Positions 38,880-50,412 of a stretch of DNA of 64,000 nucleotides are shown in pieces. Made by a program: the position numbers and the translations under genes. Source of the stretch: Bugulina stolonifera (taxonomy: Eukaryota > Bryozoa > Gymnolaemata > Cheilostomatida > Bugulidae); contig OW285196.1 of assembly GCA_935421135.1 (NCBI GenBank), forward strand, positions 4,817,001-4,881,000, read 5' to 3'. The notes below the pieces were generated by a model. That model saw nothing but the letters and a program-made list of their open reading frames with translations, made no database searches and had not been told where the DNA came from. How positions within the stretch are numbered: position 1 is the stretch's first letter; each line of letters starts with the position of its first letter.

Positions 38880-40353
38880 ATGATAGATTGGACACAAATC
38901 CCAACAGCAGTTTGTTTTGCTGCCTTGATGTTCTTCATGTACAGCAAGGAGATGTACGTTAAGAACAACATTGTATACGACTGCACACCTTCTCCACAGA
39001 CTTCTCGCTACCTAAGTAAGTGCTACAACATCCGCTACAAATATGGGACTATTTATATGTACATATGTACATGTAATTTATATAATTATTGTACCATTTA
39101 TTTATATAATTTGCTTTTACATAGTAACATAAATGTTTCTATCTACAAGGAGTATAATATAATCCTGTTTACCATTGCTCAGTAAACTGCAGGCTAATTA
39201 TGGAATGAATTTATGTAACACAAGGTTAGGTTCAGAGAGCTAAAGTCGAAATAATTCAGTTGAGTTTGACTACCTGAAATATTGTATTACTTGATGATGT
39301 GTTTCATACAATGCACACTTTTGGATGTCTGTATCATGATACATAATTGTTGGTAATTACAGAAAGCTTAGGCTATTCTGACCGTAATAAGAATGCCTTA
39401 CCTGAACATATTAGAATAGAGATGGTTGAAACCTTGACTGGAGAAGAGATCAATGATATCCACAGAGCTCTTCAGTACGCTAGTGAGTATTCTAATAAAC
39501 TATTATATGTATATAGGTTATCCTACGCACATGTCGGCAAGTTGGTACTCTGTATATTGCAAGCTTCCCAGCGTCTGTGTCACTGACGCTTTTGCTGCAG
39601 GGCAGTGGTGTAGTGGTATTTAGGCACACCTAGAAGCAGCCGAGGCACCAAAATTTTTAGATCTTTTGAACATCACGTAATCAAAATTGATTTGTGCAGC
39701 CGGCAGGTATTCAACTACTCCTACTATGTTAATATGCAAATCGGTTACTCACCCCTTCCCCTTCTAGCACATGTAGATATCCAGCAGATTGAACAGGCAG
39801 TCTACATGTCTGCTGACTCTGGGAAATTGCTTTTTATCCAGAGATACATCGCAAGAGATATATGTTTTATGTTGCCTGTAACCTCTTTGATGAGCTTGCC
39901 TGGGACCTTCGAGATCTCCCTCGTGGGGTTTTCCGGAGGCAGTTGGCGGCTCGCCTGTGGGGGCTGAATAGATGTTGATTGGTTGCTTTCGGTTCCCTTG
40001 GCGGGGCAGCTCTGCTGTCGAGGGCTGTGGGGCTGTCATAAATCTAGTTCCGAGCTATCTGATGAGCCCCTTTGTATTTTAGTTACTTTTCAAAAACTTA
40101 TTTACTTGCTTGGAATACAATAAACAGTAAAAAAAAAGTACTATTTTTTTTAAAGCATACAATAGTACATATTGTACACATTGTTTTAGTGATGTACAAA
40201 CTGATGGTAAGCAAGGAAGATGGTCTAAAGTACAGCAACCAGAGGTCCCCTGAATGGCATTTCATTTCGTTTAGAAGACTAGCTAGGAACATTCTGGAGA
40301 CTTACTTCTATTACAGTTGTTACCATGGACAACGTAACCATATTAATGTATAG
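38880..40353 (+). CDS. Small predicted membrane protein, copy B
   Basis: Exons 38880-39015, 39363-39482 and 40190-40353 join in frame (420 nt, 139 residues). Exon lengths and phases match copy A. It begins MIDWTQIPTAV, has one hydrophobic segment near residues 7-27, and ends with a different C-terminus (YHGQRNHINV) because the copy A stop codon is not present. Exon 1 differs from copy A at about nine residues while exons 2 and 3 are nearly identical. Family not recognised; a single-pass anchor with a soluble C-terminal domain is inferred. Intron 2 holds an insertion of about 500 bases that copy A lacks. Confidence 0.68.
39560..40060. other. Insertion in intron 2 of copy B with a coding-like fragment
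   Basis: This GC-richer stretch has no counterpart in copy A. One plus-strand frame (39817-39978) is open for 53 residues after a stop and includes LFDELAWDLRDLPRGVF, which looks protein-like but is unrecognised. Near 39603 TGGTGTAGTGG resembles a Pol III A box. It may be a fragment of an unidentified mobile element. Confidence 0.3.
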
Positions 40354-43300
40354 ATCTTGGCACCTGCAAACTGGATAAAGCACACGATTTATACATGTAC
40401 ATGTATATATATAGTAATAGTCGTTGGAATGATGTTTCTAAGAAGTAGCCTACTGCTTAATACCGGCAAGTCGGCACCAAGCTGCTTTAACCGGAGTTGT
40501 CATACCTTTGTTTCAGCATACAAACAAATTCTGAGTACCTACACGTAATTGAAAGTAACACTCACTTGAAAGTCAATTAGTATGAGTGGTTAGTGACTCT
40601 GTATCAAGTATAAAGTATATATCAGAATCAGACATCAGGAGGGCCAAACAAAGTTCAACTTTGACAAGCTATAACCACTAATCATACAAGATTTACATGA
40701 AGTAATTTTTGATAACACTGACAATATTGATTATCATTGTGTGTATTCCCACTTATAAGCGTGTGAATTGGTTACGAGTAGGAGAAATTTGCTGTTTAAT
40801 CAAGGCCTTGCAATTTTGTGGATTTCTCGATGTCTGATTCTAACAGAAGGAGTGACAAATGTGTAAAACTACTAGGCATGTCAATCAAAGAGCTGAAATA
40901 ATTTCATGTGACGTTAGTCTTAGAAGGGCATTTTAAATTTAATAATAATCAAATGGTTGCTTACGTAGCATACATACAAACATGCTATTATTGTTTTTCA
41001 CACGTACAATGTATGTGCACATAATATAACTAATATCATGCATGTACATCTACATGTATATAATGATTGTGTTAAATCATGTATAATCAAGAAAAATGTA
41101 CAATGTAGTCGTCCATTTTATATTATTTTGTATAATTATGTGCTGCTCTCTAATGCCTCATTTTTGACTCAGCATTATTTCACAGCAAAAGATGAAAAAG
41201 ATTTTTACAAAAGTTTCTATTTAGCGCACAAAAACTTGTTGGAATAGAGCATGATCCGAATTTATGCTGCTTTTAGTGTTCTAAGTGTTCATAAACTCTT
41301 ACAAATTGCCCAAATGGAATAGACAGCATAACAGAATGACTATTCCATGCACAAGTCCAGTAGCTTACAGAGCTATACTAGAGTCAGTGTGGTTGACTTT
41401 CCCGGCTTCCAGGTCCAACAAGTAAATTTTTTTACTACTGGCGCATTTCTACCTCAGATAGCATTATGTGAACAGCAGGCTAGTGAGTAGAAGAGCAAAC
41501 CGTCCACGACAGCAGTAAATGAGACTCGAACTTGTGACCTTAAGGTCTACAAATCAACAAGTTAACTAGTATATACAATGACATACATGTAGGTGTAAAA
41601 TGGGTATATCCATTTTACACCTGTGGGTATATCCATATATTATATGGATATACCCATATGCACAGACAGGATGCAGGAATTACATAGTACTGTATACTAA
41701 TAAACATGTATGATTCATATGTAAGAATTTCAGACTTGTAGTATGCAACTAGTCATTGTACAATGTGTAAACAATCTACATACATCTATTATCAGATGAT
41801 GAATGATTATACACAATAATGCACTAGCTATCTACAATGTACATGTACATGTAAATACATGTTATTTATGTATCTACACAAAAGTTACAAGGTTCATTGT
41901 TGTGGCCATTGATAGCAAAATTACCCATTGGTATGAGTACCAGAATAGTACAAAAAAGAAAGGTAAGGAAGGAAAACAAATCACTGAGAATGATATGTCC
42001 ACAATAAAAGGTCCCACAATGTTGAGATAACTTTTAATGGGCAATCCCTGTAACAATACACTCAATGAATAATCGGGATCTGGTTGAAACTGTGGGTTAT
42101 TGCTGACTTGCTTTTGCGACTAATTCACATTGTAAGTACCCGTTTGTGTCCCCCAAAGTTAAACCAGTTATTTACAAAGCTTCTGTACTAGTTGTTGATG
42201 TGGATCAAGAACCGTGCAACCTTAAAGCAAAGTAATGAAAGTCGTCGCAGGAACCATCTTGATGACGGAATGTATAGTAGAAGATCACCGTCTCATTCCT
42301 TTATCTATAAACACTTATGTTATAATACCTACCCTATATGCATTCTATAGTTGCAGGCTGCATATTATCTGAGTTAAGTTTATCGCTAATTAATGTATAG
42401 AGAGTATACATTCACAATCTACTAATTAATTCCCGTTAGTTTATTGCTGCCATAGAAATATTAATAGTAGTTATGCCCACTTTCCTTGTTGTTTCCCAAT
42501 ATGTCCTTCAGTGCAAACCTAGGGCTATAAGATTCACAACACTGTGCAATACAAGCCGGTAAAACCCACACCTTCACACTGAATTTCGTAGGAAGTGGTT
42601 ACTTTATTGGAATAGCAGTATCATTCTGATACACACCCATAGGTAATAAACTTCATGTTCAGAGTTAAATATGTAGAAAATAAGAAGTTCTAATGGGGTG
42701 CGCAGGGCTGCCTCAACACTAAACATGCTCTAAATAGAATCACAAAACAGGATGAGCAGCTTTGCAATCCCCTTTTATACAACTGAAGTTGTTTGCTCCT
42801 CCCTCATTTGACATAGCTTTTGTAATTCCAACAGGAACCAGTACCAATTACCATGCTTATGTACCACCAGAGTGCTCTACAGTCAACATTATGCAGTGCA
42901 ACATGTGCCTGCACATCAAGCCCCACTGGTGAAAGTCATGGACATTCAGCATTATTGAGTGTGCAAATGTGTACATGTGCATTGTGGTAACAAAATGCTA
43001 TGGTGTAATCATAATAAAGTGAACTGTGAGAGACATACCAGCATAATATAATATATACATGTACAATGTATTATACATGTTTTACTTCATTTCATTAGAA
43101 TACCTACAGCATAATTGCATATGGTTATAGACTGCAATGATTTACATAACGATGTATACTACTAACATAACGTATACTATGAAATGCTTTAAAATAAATG
43201 TAGTTATATGTAGCATGTAGTAATATTAATAGTGTAAGTACATAGATGTATGTATTGGCTACATTGTATAGGACTACATGATATAATAATTACATGTATG

Positions 43301-43591
43301 TACGCATGTATGTATTATACATGATAGGCGGGGATAGGCCTATAATAACATCAGTCTATTATAATCACTAACAAGTTGGATATACAGTGGATTCCATAAG
43401 CTGTAGCTGTAGTGCAAGAGGAATATCGAAATAATCAAAAGTGAAAAAAACATAGTGTAACAAGATTTATATCATATCAAGCTATATCTGTAAAGTGCAA
43501 TGTACCTCATTGTACACTCAAAGAAGTAGAAGGAAGTGTAGCTGACTCCATGCTCTAGCAGGTAGCACGGCTAACTGACCCATTCTGTGAC
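40354..43591. other. Non-coding region of unit B
   Basis: No supportable gene. It contains two adjacent hairpins at 41592-41656 and, from about 42726, sequence matching unit A. Short open frames here are scattered and carry no splice or family support. Confidence 0.5.
41592..41656. repeat. Two adjacent near-perfect hairpins
   Basis: GGTGTAAAATGG, a GTATAT spacer and CCATTTTACACC (41592-41621) are followed by TGGGTATATCCATATA, one base, and its exact 16-base reverse complement (41624-41656). Both share the GGGTATATCCAT core. Confidence 0.95.
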
Positions 43592-45228
43592 CTAAAATGA
43601 AGGTTTGTAACACTTGCAGAGCCGGATGATGACTCTCTGCTTAGTCTTGAAGTCCTCGTAGGACTTCCAGCGGCATTTGTTGTTGTAGTGAACCTCGTAG
43701 CCGTCTGCATCGTTATCTCTCCCTCTATTGGCTAATAATGCTTCTTTAGTCTCGTACTGCCCACAAACACACACCCTACAATACAGACAGCACACAAATA
43801 TATTTCTTGCAAGAAGTGTAACCTGTACTACTCTAGCTAGAAATCTCAGAGTGAAAAAGTTACTTCGCTTCCAGGTGAGTCCTGGCCTGAGTAGGCAGTT
43901 ATGTACTATTTAGTATTAAGGTTTTACCCAATAGTGGAGATATTGCATGCTACAGTGTGATATAATGATTAGCTACAGACACTACCTGAAGTACTTGCAA
44001 TGCGCAGGCAAATACTAAATTTCTACCTAGATATACATGTAGTATTATTCTAGTTTGGAATTAAAATCACCATCTTGCATTTGTTAGTGATCAAAATTTT
44101 CATTAAAATTAATGACAATTACCTCACTAAATCTTTCCTGTAGTACTTTCTAGTTAGTTCTTGGCTGACCTCGGAACCTGTACCCGGTGGTGATGTTGGA
44201 CTGTACACCGTTCCACTCTTCTTGACTATCTTTACTTGAGGCCCAGACCGAGCATTCTGTCTCATGTAACCACAGTCTCGGTTGTAATGCTGTTCTATCG
44301 CGATTGCAAACTTATTTGGGTGAGTTTCGGCTGGATCAGAATCTGACCCCGATTCTTCATCTAAGGCTGCAAGAGACTGTGAGCCAGGGGTGTACGGATT
44401 TGTCGCACTTGGCACCTGCTGGCTTACATATGCCTCTGTTAGTCCAAGGCTGTTAGAAGGCGTGCGAGAAGGTAGACTGTGGTGTTTATGTAGATGTACA
44501 GTCTCGTCTTCAGTCTCCTCCACCAGTAACTCTCCCTTCTCTCCATCTACCTGTGCATTAGTTACCCCAGCATTGGTTATCAAGTGTTGAGGTGACATGG
44601 CGCTTGGCTGGCTGATGGGCAATGCACAAACAGGTACAGAAGTACCAGTAGGAGGCGAGCAGGTCATGGATGCAGATGAATATCCAGGTGACCCGTGTTG
44701 AGGACTTAGCGAATTGGGGTGCTGCATTGGAAATGAGTTTGGACGTTTTGGTGGTGAAGCAGGTCTACCGAAAAACAGTCCATGTTGTCGACTGTTGTTA
44801 GACCTGTAGTAGACAGAGTCAAAAACTCGTTGATGATTAGAAGCTGAGACAGGAAGCGATCTCATAGATTTAGAAGAACCCAAAGGTCTTCCGGTGGATC
44901 GTCTGTATGCTGATACGTGATTGGTTGGAGGTGAAACTCTGTTAGCGTTGTTCTGTTGATCAGTAGGATGTATTATCCCATTAGTCCAGGCGTTATGATG
45001 AAATGCAGGTCGAACGTCTGCTCCACCGTCACTCAGGCTACGTCTTTGGTACCTTAGGTATCCAGCTCTGTAACTTCCAGTATCAGGTATGTTGCAGTGC
45101 GTTGCAGCATAATCCACCTGGTTTCCATTTTCATCCAATGAACACTGTGAGGCTAGGCACTGATCCAGAGAACTCAGTGGACTCTGGGAAGATTGAGAAA
45201 ATCTGGGGGAATGTGCTGCAACTGACAT
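43592..45228 (-). CDS. Unrecognised protein: Ser/Pro-rich disordered region plus cysteine-rich C-terminal domain
   Basis: Two exons: 45228-44123 (368 codons plus two bases) and 43775-43592 (stop TAG), joined in phase 2 to give 429 residues. The first exon starts MSVAAHSPRFSQ and is a Ser/Pro/His/Asn-rich, presumably disordered region with RSLSDGG and ELTRKYYRKDLVR at its end. The second encodes about 60 residues, VCVCGQYETKEALLANRGRD through CRWKSYEDFKTKQR to RLCKCYKPSF, with five cysteines in VCVCG, NKC and CKC. An alternative acceptor at 43887-43888 also keeps the frame and would lengthen the second exon; I prefer the shorter form because a 7-base indel against the duplicate at 36.5 kb then falls in the intron. 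Upstream exons may exist. Function unknown. Confidence 0.6.
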
Positions 45229-46495
45229 GTTCGACTCAAACTTCCCTCTTCTTCATTTACATGTAGCTGAGTCATTCCAAATCCACAGCACAGTGATCCA
45301 AGTCACAAATTTGCAGCAGGCAACTTGCAAACCAGTTGCAGACGGAATTTCTGTATTTTCCTGCATATACTTTCCAATATTAGTCAGTTGGAATTTCCAT
45401 CTCCCAACAATCAGCCATGTGCAAGTTGGGTGATATTCTGTTAAATAATCTTTCTCTGATTATTTCTCTGTGTTTGATACAAACTTTCATCTTCAACTCC
45501 ATATTACCTGTGGAGAACCCTTTCTCTGCTTCACAGTTATTACTAATTACTCATTTGTCCATGGGAATCTTATTGTCAGTCTAACATTACAACAAAATAC
45601 AAGTTTATGATCTGCATGCAGGCCATTATAGGCAATAAAAAGGAATTCCAACTGGAAAATCCACCTCTGTAATGGAATAACAGCTGCACATTGTATTAAT
45701 AGCTCTACTGTACAAACCAGCAATAATGCTCAATAGTTCTGCCCTGAATTACCTGTTCATTATTAGTGTGGGCTATTAAATAGTGAATGAGAATAGAATA
45801 GTGAGTAACACCTGCCATAAGTTTAAGATGTACAGTAGTCTAATCTTCTATATAAATTATTTATTGCAACCATAGAGATAACTCAATGATTGCAACATAC
45901 ATGGTGTACTCTTTTCATAGGACTTTGCATATTGTACATGTTGCATAATGATGGCATATGACACAATAGGCTTTCATTCCATCATGGTGGAAAAGCATGC
46001 ATGGCTTACATTACACATTATAATTGCTTATTTGCTCATGTTGTAGCCTGGTTTTGTTGGCCATTTGCTGCGCTATTGATAACATGAGCAGTGAGGCAGT
46101 ATGAACCATTACTAATGCCATGTAAAGCTACCTGTATAACGATGAACTGATGGCAAGCAGCTAGACTTTGGGAGTCTACTGAGATTGTACAGCATAAGTG
46201 CCGATACCAGGCTGTAGACTTGTCAGGCATAAGACCAGAGCCGGTTTCATGAATATTTACTTGCACTTGCACCAGTAAATGTTGTCAATACCCTTTACGC
46301 TTACAGACCTAGAGCACTGAGTAAAATGTGCACCAATTATATTATGTGCATCTGAACACGCAACCTGAATATGCAACAGGTTAGGGGTGCCTCACAATTT
46401 TATAGTTCCAAAAAGCCTTGTAATTGAACTCCCCCTAATGGATCTCCTGTAATTTCAGTGAGGAGAATTACCACTTTCTAATGGTGTGAAGATAT
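45229..46495. other. Intergenic region
   Basis: No recognisable coding exon or repeat family. The short frames on both strands lack splice or family support. It would contain the promoter of the minus-strand gene ending at 43592. Confidence 0.5.
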
Positions 46496-47150
46496 TATAA
46501 TGGTTTCTGGTTTGCGAGCGGCCGTCCTTGAACGACTGCCGACCCAAGAAATGAAGTGCCTATGAGTGGTAATAGGCCTTCTCATTACATGAAAGATCGA
46601 GCGGTCTCAGTAGCCCAAATACTACCAAAGACGACCCATCTGGTCCCAAGTCTGACCTTCAGACTATACCTTGAAAGAGAGTGATCCGACCTAGTAGGCG
46701 GTTCGCTAAGCGAATGACCTGACAAAAGGAAGTGAAAGTCTCTGTATCAAGTATAGATGTGTCTTTATTGAACGCCAAGCAAAGACTGAGACAACGAATG
46801 ATAAAACATGGTCCTTTATATAGTATAAGAACTTCCGCCCGACGTAGTGTTGGGAAAAGACGACGTAGGGTCGTCCGGAAGTTGCGCAACAACATGGCCA
46901 CCGGAAGCCCGACGGCCGACCCAAAATAGGTCGGGTTATACAAAAGTTGCTTATAATCATCCAATTCATGTACAAAATGAATATCAAGGGATTCTGAGAG
47001 GTCGGGCCTCTTTACATGGGTATAAAAGGTACCAAAAGACTCAGTAATTGCCATATATGAATGTACATTGGTATCCAAGCAGATATATATATATAAGCAC
47101 ACATAACAATGAGTGTCAGGTGATAGGAGGCGACTGCGCGTGCCATCACA
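46496..47150 (-). mobile_element. Solo LTR, family B
   Basis: Matches the family-B LTR at 49567-50241 in reverse orientation. Its 5' end on the minus strand is TGTGATGGCACGCG and the other end has decayed from TGTAATGG to TATAATGG on the plus strand. Flanks are ATAT and GTAT, an approximate target duplication. The frames at 46659-47102 are LTR, not gene. Confidence 0.8.
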
Positions 47151-47953
47151 GTATTATAGTGATACCGATAGGCTGACAGCCCAATTATAAGCTGTTGGAA
47201 TTTTAACTAGACATGAGATTTTATGTCTCTGTGATGACTCAAGCAAAATATATACACTACACGCAAATTTTTAAAAAATTGAAGTACATGTAAATTTAGC
47301 TAAGCTGTAGTCATACTTGTAGCCTAATTGATACAACTATAATAGTCATGTAGATTCCATGGGACCGAGATCAACACATTTTATAATCATCAAGGATGGA
47401 GGTAGCCAACATACTATGCTTGGATTGGTGAAGTTCATAAGGTATGCAAGGGCTATTATAATTGCCTCTATTATTTTTCATGATATAATTATTTACACAA
47501 AGTCATATACTTAGAATAGGATTATGCCAATTGGAATGGCTATCATGTGCTTTCAACTTGAGCTAGTATAAGAAACCAAAATTGAGTCGGTTGACGATGA
47601 CAAATGATATTCATGTCTTGGGATATTCTTACTGTTACAAGTGTTACACCATTTTGAGGTGGGGCTGCACAATCAACTGTGTGAGGGTTTATCACACCTC
47701 AACCAAAATAGCTGAGTTTAGGTATTATTGGGATTCCTAAAATATTATTTTTAGCAAAATTACTTAGAACCAAAAAATGTATACATTTCTAGAACAATAT
47801 AATGTTATCGTGCAATGTGCACCTGCTGGGTACATCAGGAAGATCGAGAATGGTCTATTGACTCCGCCTAATTACATACACTGAGTAGAAGTTGTAAGTA
47901 AAGAGCAAGTTGTGAGTAACTATCTATTTATGCTGTATCCTCATGGGTACGGC
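47151..47953. other. Intergenic spacer between repeats
   Basis: AT-rich, with no coding exon or repeat family recognised. Confidence 0.5.
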
Positions 47954-49298
47954 CAGTGTTTGAAGTGGAATAATTGAGGTGGGTACACGGTACATGCAAT
48001 CTTACAGATTAGTATTGTATAGCTATCCACTCAATCTTATGGTAGCTAAGAAATTAGTGACTTACTGTAATGTTTTAGTGTTTGTTTACATACGGGTGCC
48101 GAGGGCACGAGTATGCGAAGGGCTTGGAAGTTGGTAGAGGACGACCAAGTGACCTTCCACACATCACAATAAAAGAGTGAACAGTTATTAGGTGCTCTTG
48201 TGATTATGTATCTGAACGTAGGCCGATGCTGAGACTCATTAAAGAGTCCAGGGTCGGCGTAGGTCTGTAGACTTTATACTCCAGAGGAGTGTAGAGAAAG
48301 GTCTGATATTCTAGGAACTTAAGCACGACGCTAGATTCACATAGAATCCGGGATCGACCTAAGCCGTAGAAGTGATGTAGAGATATGCTTAAATGAGGAT
48401 GGGGATGAACTCGAGCCGTATGGATCTATGGATCCATCGGTGGAGTTACCCGCCTACAAGAGTAAGCCTCTAGGTTTGAGTTAGGAGATGTTGCTTTATT
48501 AGAGCGCAATCAACAACTGATTTCATACAGAAAATGTGCTATCTTATATACTAAATATGCTTCTGGTAAAAGGGCCGATGAGGTATTGGGCATGGCCAAA
48601 AAGGTATCGGGCATGGCCGATAAAGTATCGGGCATGGCCGATAAGGTATCGGGTCCGGAACTGATGCAACAACATGGATGGTTCCGCCCGACGTCAGCTA
48701 CCAAAAGAGTCGGCCTTGGCACAAAAGGTGCTTACAATGGCCCGACATGGAAAGTATATAATTATGGGCCTATTCCAAGATATCGGCCTTGAAAAGTATA
48801 TGGTAAAAGACTCAGTCTTGTACAATCCGATAAGAGAAGATAATTGCTTATAATACGTGGGAAAAACCAAGTGTAGTTACAATAATCTGATTGGTGGATA
48901 ACAATAATAGAGCACACAATAAGTAGTTGATTATAATAAGGGTATGATCATGCATGTATAATTATAATTGTACAAGGTAAGACAATAATGCATGAATGGA
49001 TAATTATGGATAAGTGTAATGCATCAGCATATGTGAATGAATAATCATGTAAGCAATGTCAATGCATATAAGGACAAGAACACAGTCTATGTCTTGGCAG
49101 GCTGTTTCACCACATTACTACAATGAAAAGAGTAGTACTCTGGTGAGAATTAAGGATGGGTGTCAAGCACTCTACCACAGCAACTGTGAAGGGAAAACTA
49201 GCTATTAAAGTGAGGGTACACGCCTGCTAGCCATATAACTACTAAAATTGAGGTGGGTACACACCGTATACTCCCGTATAACCACACGTCGAACAATG
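47954..49298. mobile_element. hAT-like MITE, split by solo LTR A3
   Basis: Left part 47954-48065 starts CAGTGTTTGAAGTG; right part 49119-49298 ends CACGTCGAACAATG. Together (292 bases) they match, in reverse complement, the intact 308-base copy at 61784-62091. The outer flanks GGTACGGC (47946-47953) and GGTACGAC (49299-49306) form an 8-base target duplication with one mismatch, as expected for hAT elements. LTR A3 and its TTAC duplication occupy the gap. Confidence 0.85.
48066..49114 (-). mobile_element. Solo LTR, family A (copy A3), nested in a MITE
   Basis: TGTAATGTTTT to TTTCACCACA (1049 bases), flanked by exact TTAC (48062-48065 and 49115-49118). It contains three or four 21-base subrepeats with GTATCGGGCATGGCCGATAA near 48586-48655, which A1 lacks, accounting for part of its greater length. 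Confidence 0.9.
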
Positions 49299-49566
49299 GG
49301 TACGACCCTAACCTAGATGCTGAGGCTTTAGTCCCCAGCTTCAGCTGAGGGCTTTCTGGTAAGTAAGCAACATGCAAGCTGTATAGAGATACAATGTAAG
49401 TAGATGTAGACGGGTCTTTCTTGCAGTTCAAAGAACAAGTGTGATAATAAATGGCACAGATCTCCTCCACCTCACAATGCTTTTACATCATTTTCCAGTT
49501 GCAAAAGGTCGGTGCTTCCAGGTCAGTGCACATACCATTACATACATGTAGAATAAAACATTATAT

Positions 49567-50412
49567 TGTAATGGTACGCACAGTCGTCTCTTACACCTGA
49601 CACTCGTTATTATGTGTGCTTACATGTATATATCTGCTTGCATTCTACCTTGTGTAATTTCTATATCATTGTATATACTTGTATGATAATTACTAAGTCT
49701 TTTAGTGCCTTTTATACCCATGTACAGAGGCCCGACCTCTCAGAATTACTTGATATTCATTTTGTACATGAATAGGACCATTATAAGCAACTTTTGTATA
49801 ACCCAACCCATTTTAGGTCGGCCGTCGGGCTTCCGGCGGCCATGTTGTTGCGCAACTTCCGGACGACCCTATGTCGTCTTTTCCCGACACTACGTCGGGC
49901 GGAAGTCCTTATACTATATAAAGGGCATCGTTTCACTGTTCATTGTCTCAGTCTTCACTTGGCTTTCAATAAAGACACATCTATACTTGATACAGAGACT
50001 TTCACTTCCTTTTGTCAGGTCATTCGCATAGCGAACCGCCTACTAGGTCGGATCACTCTCTTTCAAAGTATAATCTGAAGGTCGGACTTGGGACCAGATG
50101 GGTCGTCTCTGGTAGTTATTGGACTACTGAGACCGCTCGATCTTTCATGTAATGAGAAGGCCTAGCACCACTCATAGGCACTTCAGTTTTGGGTCGGTAG
50201 TCGTCCAAGGACGACCGCACGAAATACCAGAAACCATTACATTGGTGGCAGCGGTGGGATTCTAAGGTCGTACTCTTACAGCACGAAGCGAAGGAAGGTG
50301 ACCTCGGCCTCGGGAAACCCGACCGACCTCACTCTTCGATACTTCACCGGCGATTATGGACTCGGACCCGGGAACCCTTATAACGAGAAGGTGACAAACG
50401 CTAAAGTGCACC
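49567..50412 (+). mobile_element. Family-B 5' LTR with primer-binding site and leader remnant
   Basis: The LTR spans 49567-50241 (TGTAATGG to CCATTACA) with a TATA box (ATATAAAG near 49917) and AATAAA near 49970 in the correct order. Directly after it comes TTGGTGGCAGCGGTGGGA, the position and TGG start expected of a retrotransposon primer-binding site. About 150 bases of GC-rich leader follow before homology switches to family A. No gag or pol frame survives. Ty3/gypsy affiliation is likely but not proven. Confidence 0.8.

Larger units (their letters stand above)
38024..43945. repeat. Segmental duplication, unit B (probably the older copy)
   Basis: Counterpart of 31039-36690. Its right limit falls inside the intron of the minus-strand gene whose last exon is 43592-43775. 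That explains why unit A has only that exon and suggests unit B is the source. Confidence 0.8.

Noticed and set aside
43776..43886. Longer form of the cysteine-rich exon starting at 43886
   Set aside because: Frame is kept, but a 7-base indel in the duplicate falls here and the acceptor at 43776-43777 has a better pyrimidine tract. Kept only as an alternative.
46659..47102. 147-residue minus-strand frame
   Set aside because: It lies wholly within a family-B solo LTR and resembles no retrotransposon protein.
49705..50078. 108- and 94-residue plus-strand frames
   Set aside because: They fall inside the family-B LTR, overlapping its TATA box and polyadenylation signal.
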